Positions 1-6,463 are shown, numbered from the stretch's first letter. The stretch is 11,968 nucleotides of DNA from Frankiaceae bacterium (GCA_030840885.1 JAVEDQ010000111.1:1-11968), one strand, 5' to 3'. Numbers and translations are program-made. The notes: a model not told the origin generated them from the letters alone.

Positions 1-415
1 AGTACTCGGCCGCGAAGTGCGCCGGGCCGAACGTGCCCTTGAGGTGCACGGCGATGACCGCGTCCCACTCGGCCTCGCTCATGTTGACCATCATCTTGTC
101 GCGCAGGATGCCGGCGTTGTTGACCACCACGTCGAGCGTCCCGAAGGTGTCGATCGCCTGCTGGACGAGCTTCTGCGCACCGTCCCAGGTCGCGATGTTC
201 TCGGTGTTCGCGACCGCCTTGCCGCCCTCGGCCTCGATCTCGTTGACGACCGCCTGCGCGGCACCGACGTCCTCGCCCTCGCCGGAGCGGGAACCGCCGA
301 GGTCGTTCACCACGACCGAGGCGCCCTCGGCAGCGAACAGCTTCGCGTGGGCACGTCCGATACCGCCGCCGGCGCCCGTCACGATGACGACCCGACCTTC
401 AACCAACCCGCTCAC
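1..415 (-). CDS. SDR-family oxidoreductase, HSD17B4-like (N-terminal 138 residues; runs off the left edge)
   Basis: This is a NAD(P)-dependent short-chain dehydrogenase, probably acting on a 3-hydroxyacyl-CoA or hydroxysteroid in the cytoplasm. Translation from the GTG at 415 gives a Rossmann fold with the cofactor loop TGAGGGIG at residues 13-20, VVVNDLGG at about 34-41 and NNAG at 99-102. The VNDLGG strand followed by a Gly/Ser-rich insertion is characteristic of SDRs related to the dehydrogenase domain of peroxisomal multifunctional enzyme 2 (HSD17B4). The catalytic Ser-Tyr-Lys residues would lie beyond the edge and cannot be checked. The GTG is chosen because an AAGGG-like ribosome site lies about eight bases upstream and the Rossmann fold begins at once. 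The gene is divergent from the MFS gene. Family membership is certain; the substrate is inferred. Confidence 0.9.
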   Translation of the reverse strand, partial: MSGLVEGRVVIVTGAGGGIGRAHAKLFAAEGASVVVNDLGGSRSGEGEDVGAAQAVVNEIEAEGGKAVANTENIATWDGAQKLVQQAIDTFGTLDVVVNNAGILRDKMMVNMSEAEWDAVIAVHLKGTFGPAHFAAEY

Positions 416-483
416 AAAAACACCCTTGCTCTCTCGCTCGAAAGGCCGCCGTGGATGTGCAGTCCTGTCCGCAGCTTAAGGTC

Positions 484-510
484 GCGGGCCCGCCGGACGC
501 CGACCGGTCG
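484..510. promoter_or_regulatory. Two 10-bp perfect palindromes in the SDR/MFS divergent intergenic region
   Basis: The 132-bp gap between the divergent starts holds GCGGGCCCGC (484-493) and CGACCGGTCG (501-510). A small hairpin, GTTGC-TCCC-GCAAC (512-525), lies just before the G-rich ribosome site of the MFS gene (about 528-535). Palindromes of this size are common in GC-rich DNA. They are in the right place to be operators, but no regulator can be assigned. Confidence 0.25.
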
Positions 511-547
511 TGTTGCTCCCGCAACGAGCGGGGACGACGATGGGGCC

Positions 548-2350
548 ATGACCATGATCGTCTCACCCGCCGAGCCGATCCACTTCGCCACGGCGTCCGG
601 GCGCTGGGTCCTGGTCGCCGCGATCCTCGGCTCCGGCCTCGCCGGCATCGATGCAACCGTGGTGAACGTCGCACTCCCGGCAATCGGGCGCGACCTCGAC
701 ACCGACTTCGCAGCGCTGCAGTGGACGGTGACCGCCTACTCGCTGTCGCTCGCATCGCTGATCCTGCTCGGGGGCTCGCTCGGCGACCGGTTCGGGCGAC
801 GGCGGGTGTTCGTGATCGGCGTCGTCTGGTTCGCCCTGGCCTCGCTGCTCTGCGGCTTGGCCCCCTCCGCCGGGCTGCTCATCGCGGCCCGGGCGCTGCA
901 GGGCGTCGGCGGTGCGCTGCTGACGCCGGGGAGCCTCGCCATGATCCAGGCGTCGTTCGCCCCCGAGGACCGCGGCCGTGCGATCGGCGCCTGGTCCGGC
1001 CTCGGCGGTGTCGCCACGGCCATCGGTCCCTTCGTCGGCGGCTACCTCGTCGAGACCGTGTCGTGGCGGTGGGTGTTCCTGATCAACGCCCCGCTCGCGG
1101 CGATCGTCGTCGCCGTCGCCGTCCGGCACGTCCCGGAGACGCGCGACGCCTCCGCGACCGGCCGGATCGACGCCCTCGGCGCGCTGCTGGGCGCCGTCGG
1201 GCTCGGCGGCATCACCTACGCGTTGATCGAGACCCCGAACCGTGGCGCCGGGTCGCTCGGGGTGTCGGTGCCAGGGCTGTTGGGTGTGGCGGCGCTCGTC
1301 GCCTTCTTCGTCGTCGAGCGGACCATCCGCGCCCCCATGCTCCCGCTCGGGATCTTCTCGTCGCGGCAGTTCAGCGCGGCCAACGCCGTCACCTTCGTCG
1401 TCTACGGCGCGTTCGGCGGCGTGCTGTTCCTCCTGGTGGTCGCCTTGCAGGTGGTCGCCGGGTTCTCGCCGATCGTCGCGGGCACCGCTCTGCTGCCGGT
1501 GACGGCGATGATGCTGCTGCTCTCCGCCCGCTCCGGCGCACTCGCCGCTCGCATCGGCCCCCGACTGCAGATGAGCGTGGGCCCGCTGGTGGTGGCCGCG
1601 GCCCTGCTGCTGATGCTGCGCATCGGCCCGGACGCGAACTACCTCACCGACGTACTGCCGGCCACGCTGGTGCTGGGCCTGGGGCTCGCCACCCTGGTGG
1701 CGCCGCTCACCGCCACGGCGCTGGCCGCGGCCGACGACGAACACGCGGGCGTGGCGTCCGGGGTGAACAACGCGGTCGCCCGGGCGGCCGGCCTGCTCGC
1801 CGTGGCCGTCCTGCCGGCGGCCGCCGGGCTCTCCGGAGCCGTGTTCGAGGACCCGGTCCGCTTCGGCGGGGGCTTCCACACCGCGCTGCTGATCAGCGTC
1901 GCGCTGCTCATCGCCGGCGGTGCCCTCGCGGCCGGCGTCATCCGCAACGACGTCATCCGCAACGACGTCGTCGGGACGACCGCTGGTCCGGACGTCCAGC
2001 CCACCCCGGGCCATCCGCTGATGCACTGCGCGGTCGGTGCCCCTCCGCTGCTGGTACGTGACCTCGCCACCGCCCCGTGCTCGCACCTCGCGGACCTGCC
2101 CACCGACATCCCCCCGGCGAGCGAGGGCTGCCTGACCTGCCTGGCCGAAGGAACGACCTGGGTGAGCCTGCGGTGGTGCCTGAGCTGCGGGCACGTGGGC
2201 TGCTGCGACTCCTCACCCCGGCGCCACGCCACCGCGCATGCCGAGGACTCGGGCCACCCGGTGGTACGCAGTCTCGAGCCCGACGAACAGTGGTTCTACT
2301 GCTACGTCGATGACGTCGTCTTCGAGTTGGCCGGTTCGGTCCACGCTTGA
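548..2350 (+). CDS. DHA2-type MFS efflux transporter fused to a C-terminal UBP-type zinc finger (600 aa)
   Basis: The first 465 residues are a major facilitator of the drug:H+ antiporter-2 (EmrB/QacA) type, with about 14 hydrophobic segments. The family signatures are visible: DATVVNVALP at 35-44, motif A (GGSLGDRFGRRR) at 75-86 and the glycine-rich antiporter motif around GGVATAIGPFVGG near 150. Export of a small toxic molecule by proton antiport is the usual role; the substrate is unknown. A linker (464-510) follows, then a complete UBP-type zinc finger at 511-600 with C511/H513, C528/C531, C544/C547, H549, C552, H560, H564 and H570, in the CLxCGxxGC...HATAH...HPV arrangement. The ATG at 548 is preferred because the frame upstream of it is antisense to the divergent SDR gene and a G-rich site precedes it. 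The fusion is in one uninterrupted frame, so it is not an obvious frameshift artefact. Confidence 0.92.
   Translation: MTMIVSPAEPIHFATASGRWVLVAAILGSGLAGIDATVVNVALPAIGRDLDTDFAALQWTVTAYSLSLASLILLGGSLGDRFGRRRVFVIGVVWFALASLLCGLAPSAGLLIAARALQGVGGALLTPGSLAMIQASFAPEDRGRAIGAWSGLGGVATAIGPFVGGYLVETVSWRWVFLINAPLAAIVVAVAVRHVPETRDASATGRIDALGALLGAVGLGGITYALIETPNRGAGSLGVSVPGLLGVAALVAFFVVERTIRAPMLPLGIFSSRQFSAANAVTFVVYGAFGGVLFLLVVALQVVAGFSPIVAGTALLPVTAMMLLLSARSGALAARIGPRLQMSVGPLVVAAALLLMLRIGPDANYLTDVLPATLVLGLGLATLVAPLTATALAAADDEHAGVASGVNNAVARAAGLLAVAVLPAAAGLSGAVFEDPVRFGGGFHTALLISVALLIAGGALAAGVIRNDVIRNDVVGTTAGPDVQPTPGHPLMHCAVGAPPLLVRDLATAPCSHLADLPTDIPPASEGCLTCLAEGTTWVSLRWCLSCGHVGCCDSSPRRHATAHAEDSGHPVVRSLEPDEQWFYCYVDDVVFELAGSVHA
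1937..1966 (+). repeat. Perfect 15-bp tandem duplication inside the MFS gene
   Basis: GTCATCCGCAACGAC occurs twice in direct succession (1937-1951 and 1952-1966). The unit is in frame and encodes VIRND twice (residues 464-473), exactly where the last membrane helix ends and the linker to the zinc finger begins. It looks like a recent slippage duplication that lengthens the linker by five residues. Confidence 0.9.
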
Positions 2351-2352
2351 GG

Positions 2353-2373
2353 TGTCCGACAGAGGACCGGACA
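2353..2373 (+). terminator. Weak hairpin just after the MFS gene
   Basis: TGTCCG (2353-2358) can pair with CGGACA (2368-2373) around a nine-base loop. It starts two bases after the MFS stop codon. The stem is short and no T-run follows, so it may be a weak terminator, an mRNA-end stabiliser or chance. Confidence 0.2.
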
Positions 2374-2425
2374 AATGGGTGGATTCATAGCGCCTCATCG
2401 TCGCGGAACGCAGAGCGCAATCCGC

Positions 2426-2510
2426 TGACTAGTCAAACGGTTATTTAGTTAGTCCTAGAATCACCCCATCGGGTCATGGGACAATTATCGACGGAGCGTT
2501 AGCTTGACGG
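2426..2510 (+). promoter_or_regulatory. AT-rich promoter/operator island before the GGDEF-EAL gene
   Basis: This is clearly the most AT-rich stretch in an otherwise GC-rich window. It holds a perfect 10-bp palindrome, TGACTAGTCA (2426-2435). A -10-like TAGAAT lies at 2456-2461, with a poor -35 candidate (GTCAAA, 2432-2437) 18 bases upstream that overlaps the palindrome. An inverted repeat, CCCAT-N6-ATGGG (2465-2480), follows. A second possible -35/-10 pair is GGGACA (2478-2483) and TAGCTT (2500-2505), 16 bases apart. The arrangement suggests a regulated promoter reading right into the small peptide and the c-di-GMP gene. Base composition and repeats are seen directly; promoter function is inferred. 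I see no c-di-GMP riboswitch consensus here. Confidence 0.4.
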
Positions 2511-2567
2511 CACAGCCTGTTCTCGCCACCTGCTCCAGGTGCCCACGACCAAAGGTTCTCTCCCCTC

Positions 2568-2759
2568 ATGCGACGTCGCTTTCCCGCCCTGCTCGCCTCT
2601 CAGTTCCTAGCCGCTCTGTTCCTCGCCGCGCTCCCCGTCGGGGTCGGCCTCGCGTCCGACAGCCCCTCACCGGTCGGCGACCAGCCGGCATCGGTCTCCC
2701 GTTCGTCCGTACCGAGCTCGCCGACGGGTGTCCTCACCGCCGGTCGCCGTTGGAACTGA
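2568..2759 (+). CDS. Possible small secreted peptide (63 aa) upstream of the c-di-GMP gene
   Basis: The predicted product begins MRRRFPALL, continues with a hydrophobic stretch to about residue 28 and reaches a VGLA-SD junction. This is a textbook Sec signal peptide: positive start, hydrophobic core and a small-residue cleavage site. About 33 Ser/Pro/Val-rich residues remain after cleavage. An AAAGG sequence (2551-2555) lies 12 bases before the ATG, and third codon positions are G/C-rich as in real genes here. The stop is 49 bases before the ATG at 2809 of the GGDEF-EAL gene, so the two could share a transcript. I recognise no family. It could be a real exported peptide, a translated leader, or chance. 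Confidence 0.4.
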   Translation: MRRRFPALLASQFLAALFLAALPVGVGLASDSPSPVGDQPASVSRSSVPSSPTGVLTAGRRWN

Positions 2760-2808
2760 CCCGCTGCTTGCTCCCTCGTCACCGAGGCCAGTCGACCGCT
2801 TGGCCGCT

Positions 2809-4830
2809 ATGACCGAGCTCAGGACCGGTCCCAGGACGGGTCTCGCAGTCGACCCTGCCGTCGTCCGGCGCGGCTACGTCACCGTCGTCTGCCTCGGCGG
2901 GGCCGCGGTGCTCGCGCTCGTGCTCACGCGACGACCCGACCTCGGGGTCCCGCGTCCGCTCGAGCTCGCCGTACTGGTGGCCCTGCTCGTGGTCGCCGAA
3001 CAGTTCCCCGTCCGGATCGACACGCGGCACGGGCAGGACCTGATCACGCTGTCGGGCGCCTTCTGCTGCGCGCTGCTCCTGCACTGGGACATCTCCATCG
3101 CGGTACTGGCGCAGTGCGGTGCAGCGCTACTCAACGACATCGCGCATCGGGTCCGCTGGTACAAGACGATGTTCAACGTCGCGCAGTACGCCCTGTCCGT
3201 CGGAGCGGCGGGCGCGGTCGTCGTGGCTCTCGACGGCCAACTCGGCCCCCGGGAGCTCGACGCCTACACGGTGCTGATCGCGCTGCTCGCCGGCTGCGTG
3301 TTCTTCCTCGTCAACCACGTGCTCATCGGCATCGCCCTCGCACTCGAGGACAGCACCCCCGTACTGCGCTCGCTGCTGGCCGACCTGCCCTTCCAGGCGA
3401 CGTTGAACGGCGGGGCGATCGCCCTCACCCCGCTGCTGATCTCGGCGGCCGACGACACGCTCTGGCTCGTCCCGCTGCTGCTGCTGCCGCTGTGGGCCGT
3501 CCACTACAGCGCTCGGGCGCGCCTCGCCCTGGACCGCCAGGCGTTGGAGGACCGGCTCACCGGGTTGCCGAACCAGACGCAGTTCCGGCGCGTTCTCGTC
3601 GACACCCTCGCCGATGCGAAGGAGCAGCACGATCACGTCGGCGTGCTACTGCTCGACGTCAAGAACTTCTCGGAGGTCAACGACACGCTGGGCCATGCCG
3701 CCGGGGACGCGCTGCTCTCGCAGGTCGCCGCCCGGCTGGAGGCGTCGTGCGGCCCGGCCGACACCGCAGCCCGGTTCGGCGGCGACCAGTTCGCCGTCCT
3801 CCGCGCGGGTCTTCGCTCGCCGTGGGAGGTCAGCGGCGCGGCCGACCGCATCCGGGACGCGCTGCTCGAGCCGTTCGAGCTCGCCGGGAGCCCCTTCGAC
3901 CTGACGGTCAGCATCGGGCTGTCGGTCTACCCCCTGCACGGCGAGGAGCCCGACCGGCTGCTGCAGCATTCGAACGCCGCGCTGTCGGTGGCCAAGCGCA
4001 CGGGCAGAAGTGTCGAGATCTACGGTGACGCGACGGTGGCCACCCATGTGTCGCGCCGCCGACTCGCCCTGCTGGGTCAGCTGCGTCAGGCGCTGCTGCG
4101 CCACGAGCTGATCGTCCACTACCAGCCGAAGGCCGACACCGGATCCGGCCGCGTCGTGGGCCTCGAGGCCCTGGTGCGCTGGCGCCACCCCGAACTCGGC
4201 CTGGTCATGCCCGACGAGTTCATCCCGCTGGCCGAACGCAGCGGCCTGATCCGTCAGATCACCGACTACGTGCTCGACGAGGTCCTCCGGCAGCTCGCCG
4301 AGTGGCGCACCGCCGACGTCGACGTCTGCGTCGCCGTGAACCTTTCCGCCCGCGACCTGCAGGACCTCGAACTGCCCAACCGCGTCGCGCGCCGGCTCGC
4401 GCTCTGGGGTGTGCCGGGGCGGATGCTCGGACTCGAGATCACCGAGACCGGGATCATGGAGGACACCGACCGGGCCGTACACGTGCTCGGCAAGCTCCGG
4501 GAGCTGCACATCCTGCTCGCGATCGACGACTACGGCACGGGCTACTCGTCGCTGGCGTACCTGAGCCGACTGCCGGTCCACGAGATCAAGATCGACAAGT
4601 CGTTCGTCCACGGGATGCTCGGCGACGGCAACGACCGCATCGTGGTCCGTTCCACCATCGACCTGGCCCGCAGCCTTGGGCTCCACGTCGTCGCCGAGGG
4701 CGTCGAGGACCCCGAGCAGTGGGACCTGCTGTCGGAGTTCGGCTGCCGCTACGTGCAGGGCTATCACGTAGGCAGGCCGGAGCCCGAGTCGGCCGAGCTG
4801 CGGCGGCGGCTGGCGGCCGGTCGGGTCTGA
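2809..4830 (+). CDS. Membrane GGDEF-EAL protein, predicted c-di-GMP phosphodiesterase with degenerate GGDEF (673 aa)
   Basis: Residues 15-235 form about seven or eight hydrophobic segments, a likely membrane sensor region. A GGDEF domain (about 245-415) starts at RLTGLPN and keeps the metal-binding LLLDVKNFSEVND region, but its signature at 324-328 reads GGDQF. The catalytic acidic fourth residue is replaced by Gln, and the Arg of the RxxD inhibitory site is absent. The EAL domain (about 430-670) has every expected residue: E453 in EALVRW, NLSARDLQ, EITETG, DDYGTGYSS with D573/D574, KIDKSFV, VAEGVED and QGY. The likely activity is hydrolysis of c-di-GMP to pGpG at the membrane, with the GGDEF domain possibly sensing GTP. 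The ATG at 2809 has no good ribosome site. An in-frame GTG at 2728 would add 27 residues and overlap the small peptide gene. Confidence 0.93.
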   Translation: MTELRTGPRTGLAVDPAVVRRGYVTVVCLGGAAVLALVLTRRPDLGVPRPLELAVLVALLVVAEQFPVRIDTRHGQDLITLSGAFCCALLLHWDISIAVLAQCGAALLNDIAHRVRWYKTMFNVAQYALSVGAAGAVVVALDGQLGPRELDAYTVLIALLAGCVFFLVNHVLIGIALALEDSTPVLRSLLADLPFQATLNGGAIALTPLLISAADDTLWLVPLLLLPLWAVHYSARARLALDRQALEDRLTGLPNQTQFRRVLVDTLADAKEQHDHVGVLLLDVKNFSEVNDTLGHAAGDALLSQVAARLEASCGPADTAARFGGDQFAVLRAGLRSPWEVSGAADRIRDALLEPFELAGSPFDLTVSIGLSVYPLHGEEPDRLLQHSNAALSVAKRTGRSVEIYGDATVATHVSRRRLALLGQLRQALLRHELIVHYQPKADTGSGRVVGLEALVRWRHPELGLVMPDEFIPLAERSGLIRQITDYVLDEVLRQLAEWRTADVDVCVAVNLSARDLQDLELPNRVARRLALWGVPGRMLGLEITETGIMEDTDRAVHVLGKLRELHILLAIDDYGTGYSSLAYLSRLPVHEIKIDKSFVHGMLGDGNDRIVVRSTIDLARSLGLHVVAEGVEDPEQWDLLSEFGCRYVQGYHVGRPEPESAELRRRLAAGRV

Positions 4831-4849
4831 GCGGCCTGCCCAGTCCGAC

Positions 4850-5167
4850 TCAGCTCGCGGGGTCGACCAGGCTGCGGTCTGCCGCGTCCACCAGGTCGAG
4901 GTACTCCTCGTGGCGCGCGATGTAGCTGGCGATGAAGCGGCATTGCGGCACCACGCGGAAGCCCTTGTCGCGGGCGGCGTCCAGCGCAGTCTTCGCCAGC
5001 CGGGAACCCACGCCCTTGCCCTCGGCGGAGTCGTCGACCACGGTGTGGGTGAAGGTGACGGTGCTGCCGTCGAGCTCGTACTCGGCGACCCCCACCTGGT
5101 CGCCGGCGATCTGCGCCTCGTAGCGGTGACGCTCGGGGGCGTCGGTGACGGTCACGTTCTCGCTCAT
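4850..5167 (-). CDS. Small GNAT-family N-acetyltransferase, NATD1/YjdJ-like (105 aa)
   Basis: This is a compact one-domain acetyltransferase predicted to use acetyl-CoA. The pyrophosphate-binding loop is EGKGVGSRL at residues 49-57. The region VVPQCRFIASYIARHEEYLDLV (72-93) is the hallmark of the short NATD1/YjdJ subfamily, including the conserved Cys76. Members are normally about 90-110 residues, so it is full length. The natural substrate of this group is poorly known. It starts at an ATG 58 bases after the second DUF202 gene on the same strand, so it may be the last gene of that unit. It ends tail-to-tail with the GGDEF-EAL gene, with only 19 bases between the stops and no convincing terminator there. 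Confidence 0.9.
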   Translation of the reverse strand: MSENVTVTDAPERHRYEAQIAGDQVGVAEYELDGSTVTFTHTVVDDSAEGKGVGSRLAKTALDAARDKGFRVVPQCRFIASYIARHEEYLDLVDAADRSLVDPAS

Positions 5168-5225
5168 GCGAGTCCGAAGCCATTCGTGCGTCGCGATGTT
5201 CCCGGCGGGGCGGTGTCAGCCCGCG

Positions 5226-5564
5226 TCAGGCCGGCGCCAGGAGCAGCACCACGACCGCGCCGGCACAGACCACAGCGAGTGCCCAACCGAGCACCGTCAC
5301 CTCGCGCCGTGGAACCAGCTGCGGTGGCTTCACCAGCTGGGACAGCAGCCGCTCCCGGCGCCGACCCGCTATCGCCGTGGCGATCGCCAGCACGACGAGT
5401 GCGGTGACGACGATGTAGTCACCGGTGCTCCGACGGCCCAGCTCCTCGCTGCGCAACGCGAACAGACCCCCGTTGCCGAGCAGGCCGAGGGTGGTGCGTT
5501 GCCAGGCCAGGGCCGTTCGCTCGGGTTGCAGGCCCCGGCCGCCCCGCCATTGGGCCTCCGTCAT
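5226..5564 (-). CDS. DUF202 membrane protein, second of a pair (112 aa)
   Basis: This is a small integral membrane protein of the DUF202 family, function unknown. The N-terminal LQPERTALAWQRTTLGLL (12-29) carries the ERTxLAWxRT signature and enters the first membrane segment. Two more helices follow at about 48-66 and 90-110, with an Arg-rich loop (GRRRER) between them. The start is the third ATG of a triplicated 14-bp cassette. The other two copies are in different frames and end after five codons, so only the ATG at 5564 reads into this protein. It shares the signature but otherwise little sequence with the DUF202 protein upstream, suggesting an old duplication whose products may work as a heteromer (inference). 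Confidence 0.88.
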   Translation of the reverse strand: MTEAQWRGGRGLQPERTALAWQRTTLGLLGNGGLFALRSEELGRRSTGDYIVVTALVVLAIATAIAGRRRERLLSQLVKPPQLVPRREVTVLGWALAVVCAGAVVVLLLAPA

Positions 5565-5592
5565 CGCGCCTCCGTCATCGGGCCTCCGTCAT
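5551..5592 (-). repeat. Triplicated 14-bp start-codon/ribosome-site cassette before the second DUF202 gene
   Basis: On the minus strand, three back-to-back copies of ATGACGGAGGCxCx run 5592-5579, 5578-5565 and 5564-5551. Each carries an ATG and a GGAGG that lies four bases before the next ATG. The first ATG overlaps the stop of the upstream DUF202 gene as ATGA. Copies 1 and 2 each open a five-codon reading frame (MTEAR) whose TGA overlaps the next ATG, again as ATGA. Copy 3 opens the real gene. Ribosomes could therefore be passed along by repeated termination and reinitiation. The sequence pattern is certain; the translational effect is inferred. Confidence 0.85.
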
Positions 5593-5939
5593 GCGTCACC
5601 GGAGACGAGCACCAGGACCAGCACGAACACCGCGACGAGGAACAGCAGCGCCGACAGCGCCCACACGCCGTGCGAACGGGGCAACGGCTCCGAGCGTTCG
5701 ACCGCGTCCTGCACCTTCCGCCAACGCACGACGCTGCCCACGGCGGTCGCGGTGGCCCCCAGGGCGAGGGCCACCGCGGCTGCGCGCCGCAACACGTCGG
5801 GGCCGAAGTCCGGCACGAGGTGGCCGAGCGCGACCGCTGCGGCCAGCAGGGCCAGCGACGTACGGATCCAGGCGAGGAAGGTGCGCTCGTTCGCGAGCGT
5901 GAACCGGTAGTCCGGTTCCTTCCGCTCCGGCTCACTCAC
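5589..5939 (-). CDS. DUF202/YidH-family membrane protein, first of a pair (116 aa)
   Basis: This is a YidH-type inner-membrane protein. The motif at residues 14-32 (TLANERTFLAWIRTSLALL) matches the conserved start of the family, and three helices follow at about 24-42, 52-70 and 92-112. The biochemical role of YidH/DUF202 proteins is not known. The GTG start at 5939 overlaps the stop of the preceding membrane-protein gene by four bases (GTGA). Its own stop overlaps the first ATG of the 14-bp cassette (ATGA). Production is therefore probably coupled to both neighbours. The usual YidH length is about 110-125 residues, so it is complete. Confidence 0.9.
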   Translation of the reverse strand: MSEPERKEPDYRFTLANERTFLAWIRTSLALLAAAVALGHLVPDFGPDVLRRAAAVALALGATATAVGSVVRWRKVQDAVERSEPLPRSHGVWALSALLFLVAVFVLVLVLVSGDA

Positions 5940-6376
5940 CGCAGGCCGAGCGCCGACCGGCGGCGCCACGCCGTGACGGCCATTCCGGCGAAGCCGGTCG
6001 AGGTGGCGATGAACGAGCCGACCACCGGCACCAGGTAGACCGGCCGGTTCATGAGGTCCTCCGAGAAGGCCAGCGGGAGGAACGACATCGCGTTCGTCCA
6101 GGCTCCGACGGCCAGCGCGGCCTGCACTCCCCTGGGTGCGTCCGGCACCGCGAGGCCGCAGACGACGGTGTAGGCGCCGAGCATGCCGAGGTCGAGATGC
6201 CACTGCCGGATCCGCGACGGGCTGTTGATTCCGACCTTGCGCAGCAGTGACGGCTGCTTCACGGCGGCGGTGTACACCCAGCCGGTGAGCGCGCCGAGGG
6301 CGAGCTCGGTGAGACCGGAGACGACGAGCGCGTCGGGACGGCGGTGGACGACGGGCCGGGCGACAAGGGTGCTCAT
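5936..6376 (-). CDS. Four-helix membrane protein of unknown function (146 aa)
   Basis: This is the first gene of the DUF202 cluster. Four hydrophobic segments lie at about 17-36, 61-78, 85-102 and 113-135. Between helices 1 and 2 is a basic stretch containing RIRQWHLDLGMLG (55-67), with a His at the membrane edge. The overall layout (short, four helices, His-Leu-rich second helix) faintly recalls hydroxylaminobenzene mutase-type membrane proteins, but I would not name it on that. The ATG at 6376 is supported by a GAGG eight bases upstream (6385-6388). The gene is divergent from the diguanylate cyclase gene with an 87-bp gap, so one regulatory region could serve both. Confidence 0.8.
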   Translation of the reverse strand: MSTLVARPVVHRRPDALVVSGLTELALGALTGWVYTAAVKQPSLLRKVGINSPSRIRQWHLDLGMLGAYTVVCGLAVPDAPRGVQAALAVGAWTNAMSFLPLAFSEDLMNRPVYLVPVVGSFIATSTGFAGMAVTAWRRRSALGLR

Positions 6377-6463
6377 CTGCTCAGCCTCGCATCCCCCGCG
6401 GAGCGCGGCGCATAAGCCGATCGGTGGATGTGGTGACCCGGGCGACTGGTCGATGGACAGGAC
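6377..6463. promoter_or_regulatory. Divergent intergenic region between the DUF202 cluster and the diguanylate cyclase
   Basis: These 87 bases must carry both promoters unless the genes are leaderless or read through. I see an 8-bp palindrome, CCGATCGG (6417-6424), near the middle and the GAGG ribosome site of the leftward gene, but no clear -35/-10 pair on either strand. Confidence 0.35.

Noticed and set aside
17..547. N-terminal extension of the MFS reading frame back to position 17
   Set aside because: It is antisense to the SDR gene (1-415), which has clear Rossmann motifs. The MFS fold begins right after the ATG at 548.
563..2194. Long open frame on the minus strand opposite the MFS gene (543 codons)
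   Set aside because: Its composition (Arg, Gly, Gln, Asp-rich with no hydrophobic core or motif) is typical of the antisense shadow of a GC-rich gene.
2350..2568. c-di-GMP or c-di-AMP riboswitch upstream of the GGDEF-EAL gene
   Set aside because: I looked for the conserved blocks of GEMM and ydaO-type riboswitches and did not find them.
2728..2808. GTG at 2728 as the start of the GGDEF-EAL gene
   Set aside because: The extra 27 residues are Pro/Ser-rich, overlap the small peptide gene and lack a ribosome site. The ATG at 2809 is preferred, though its own ribosome site is also weak, so this stays open.
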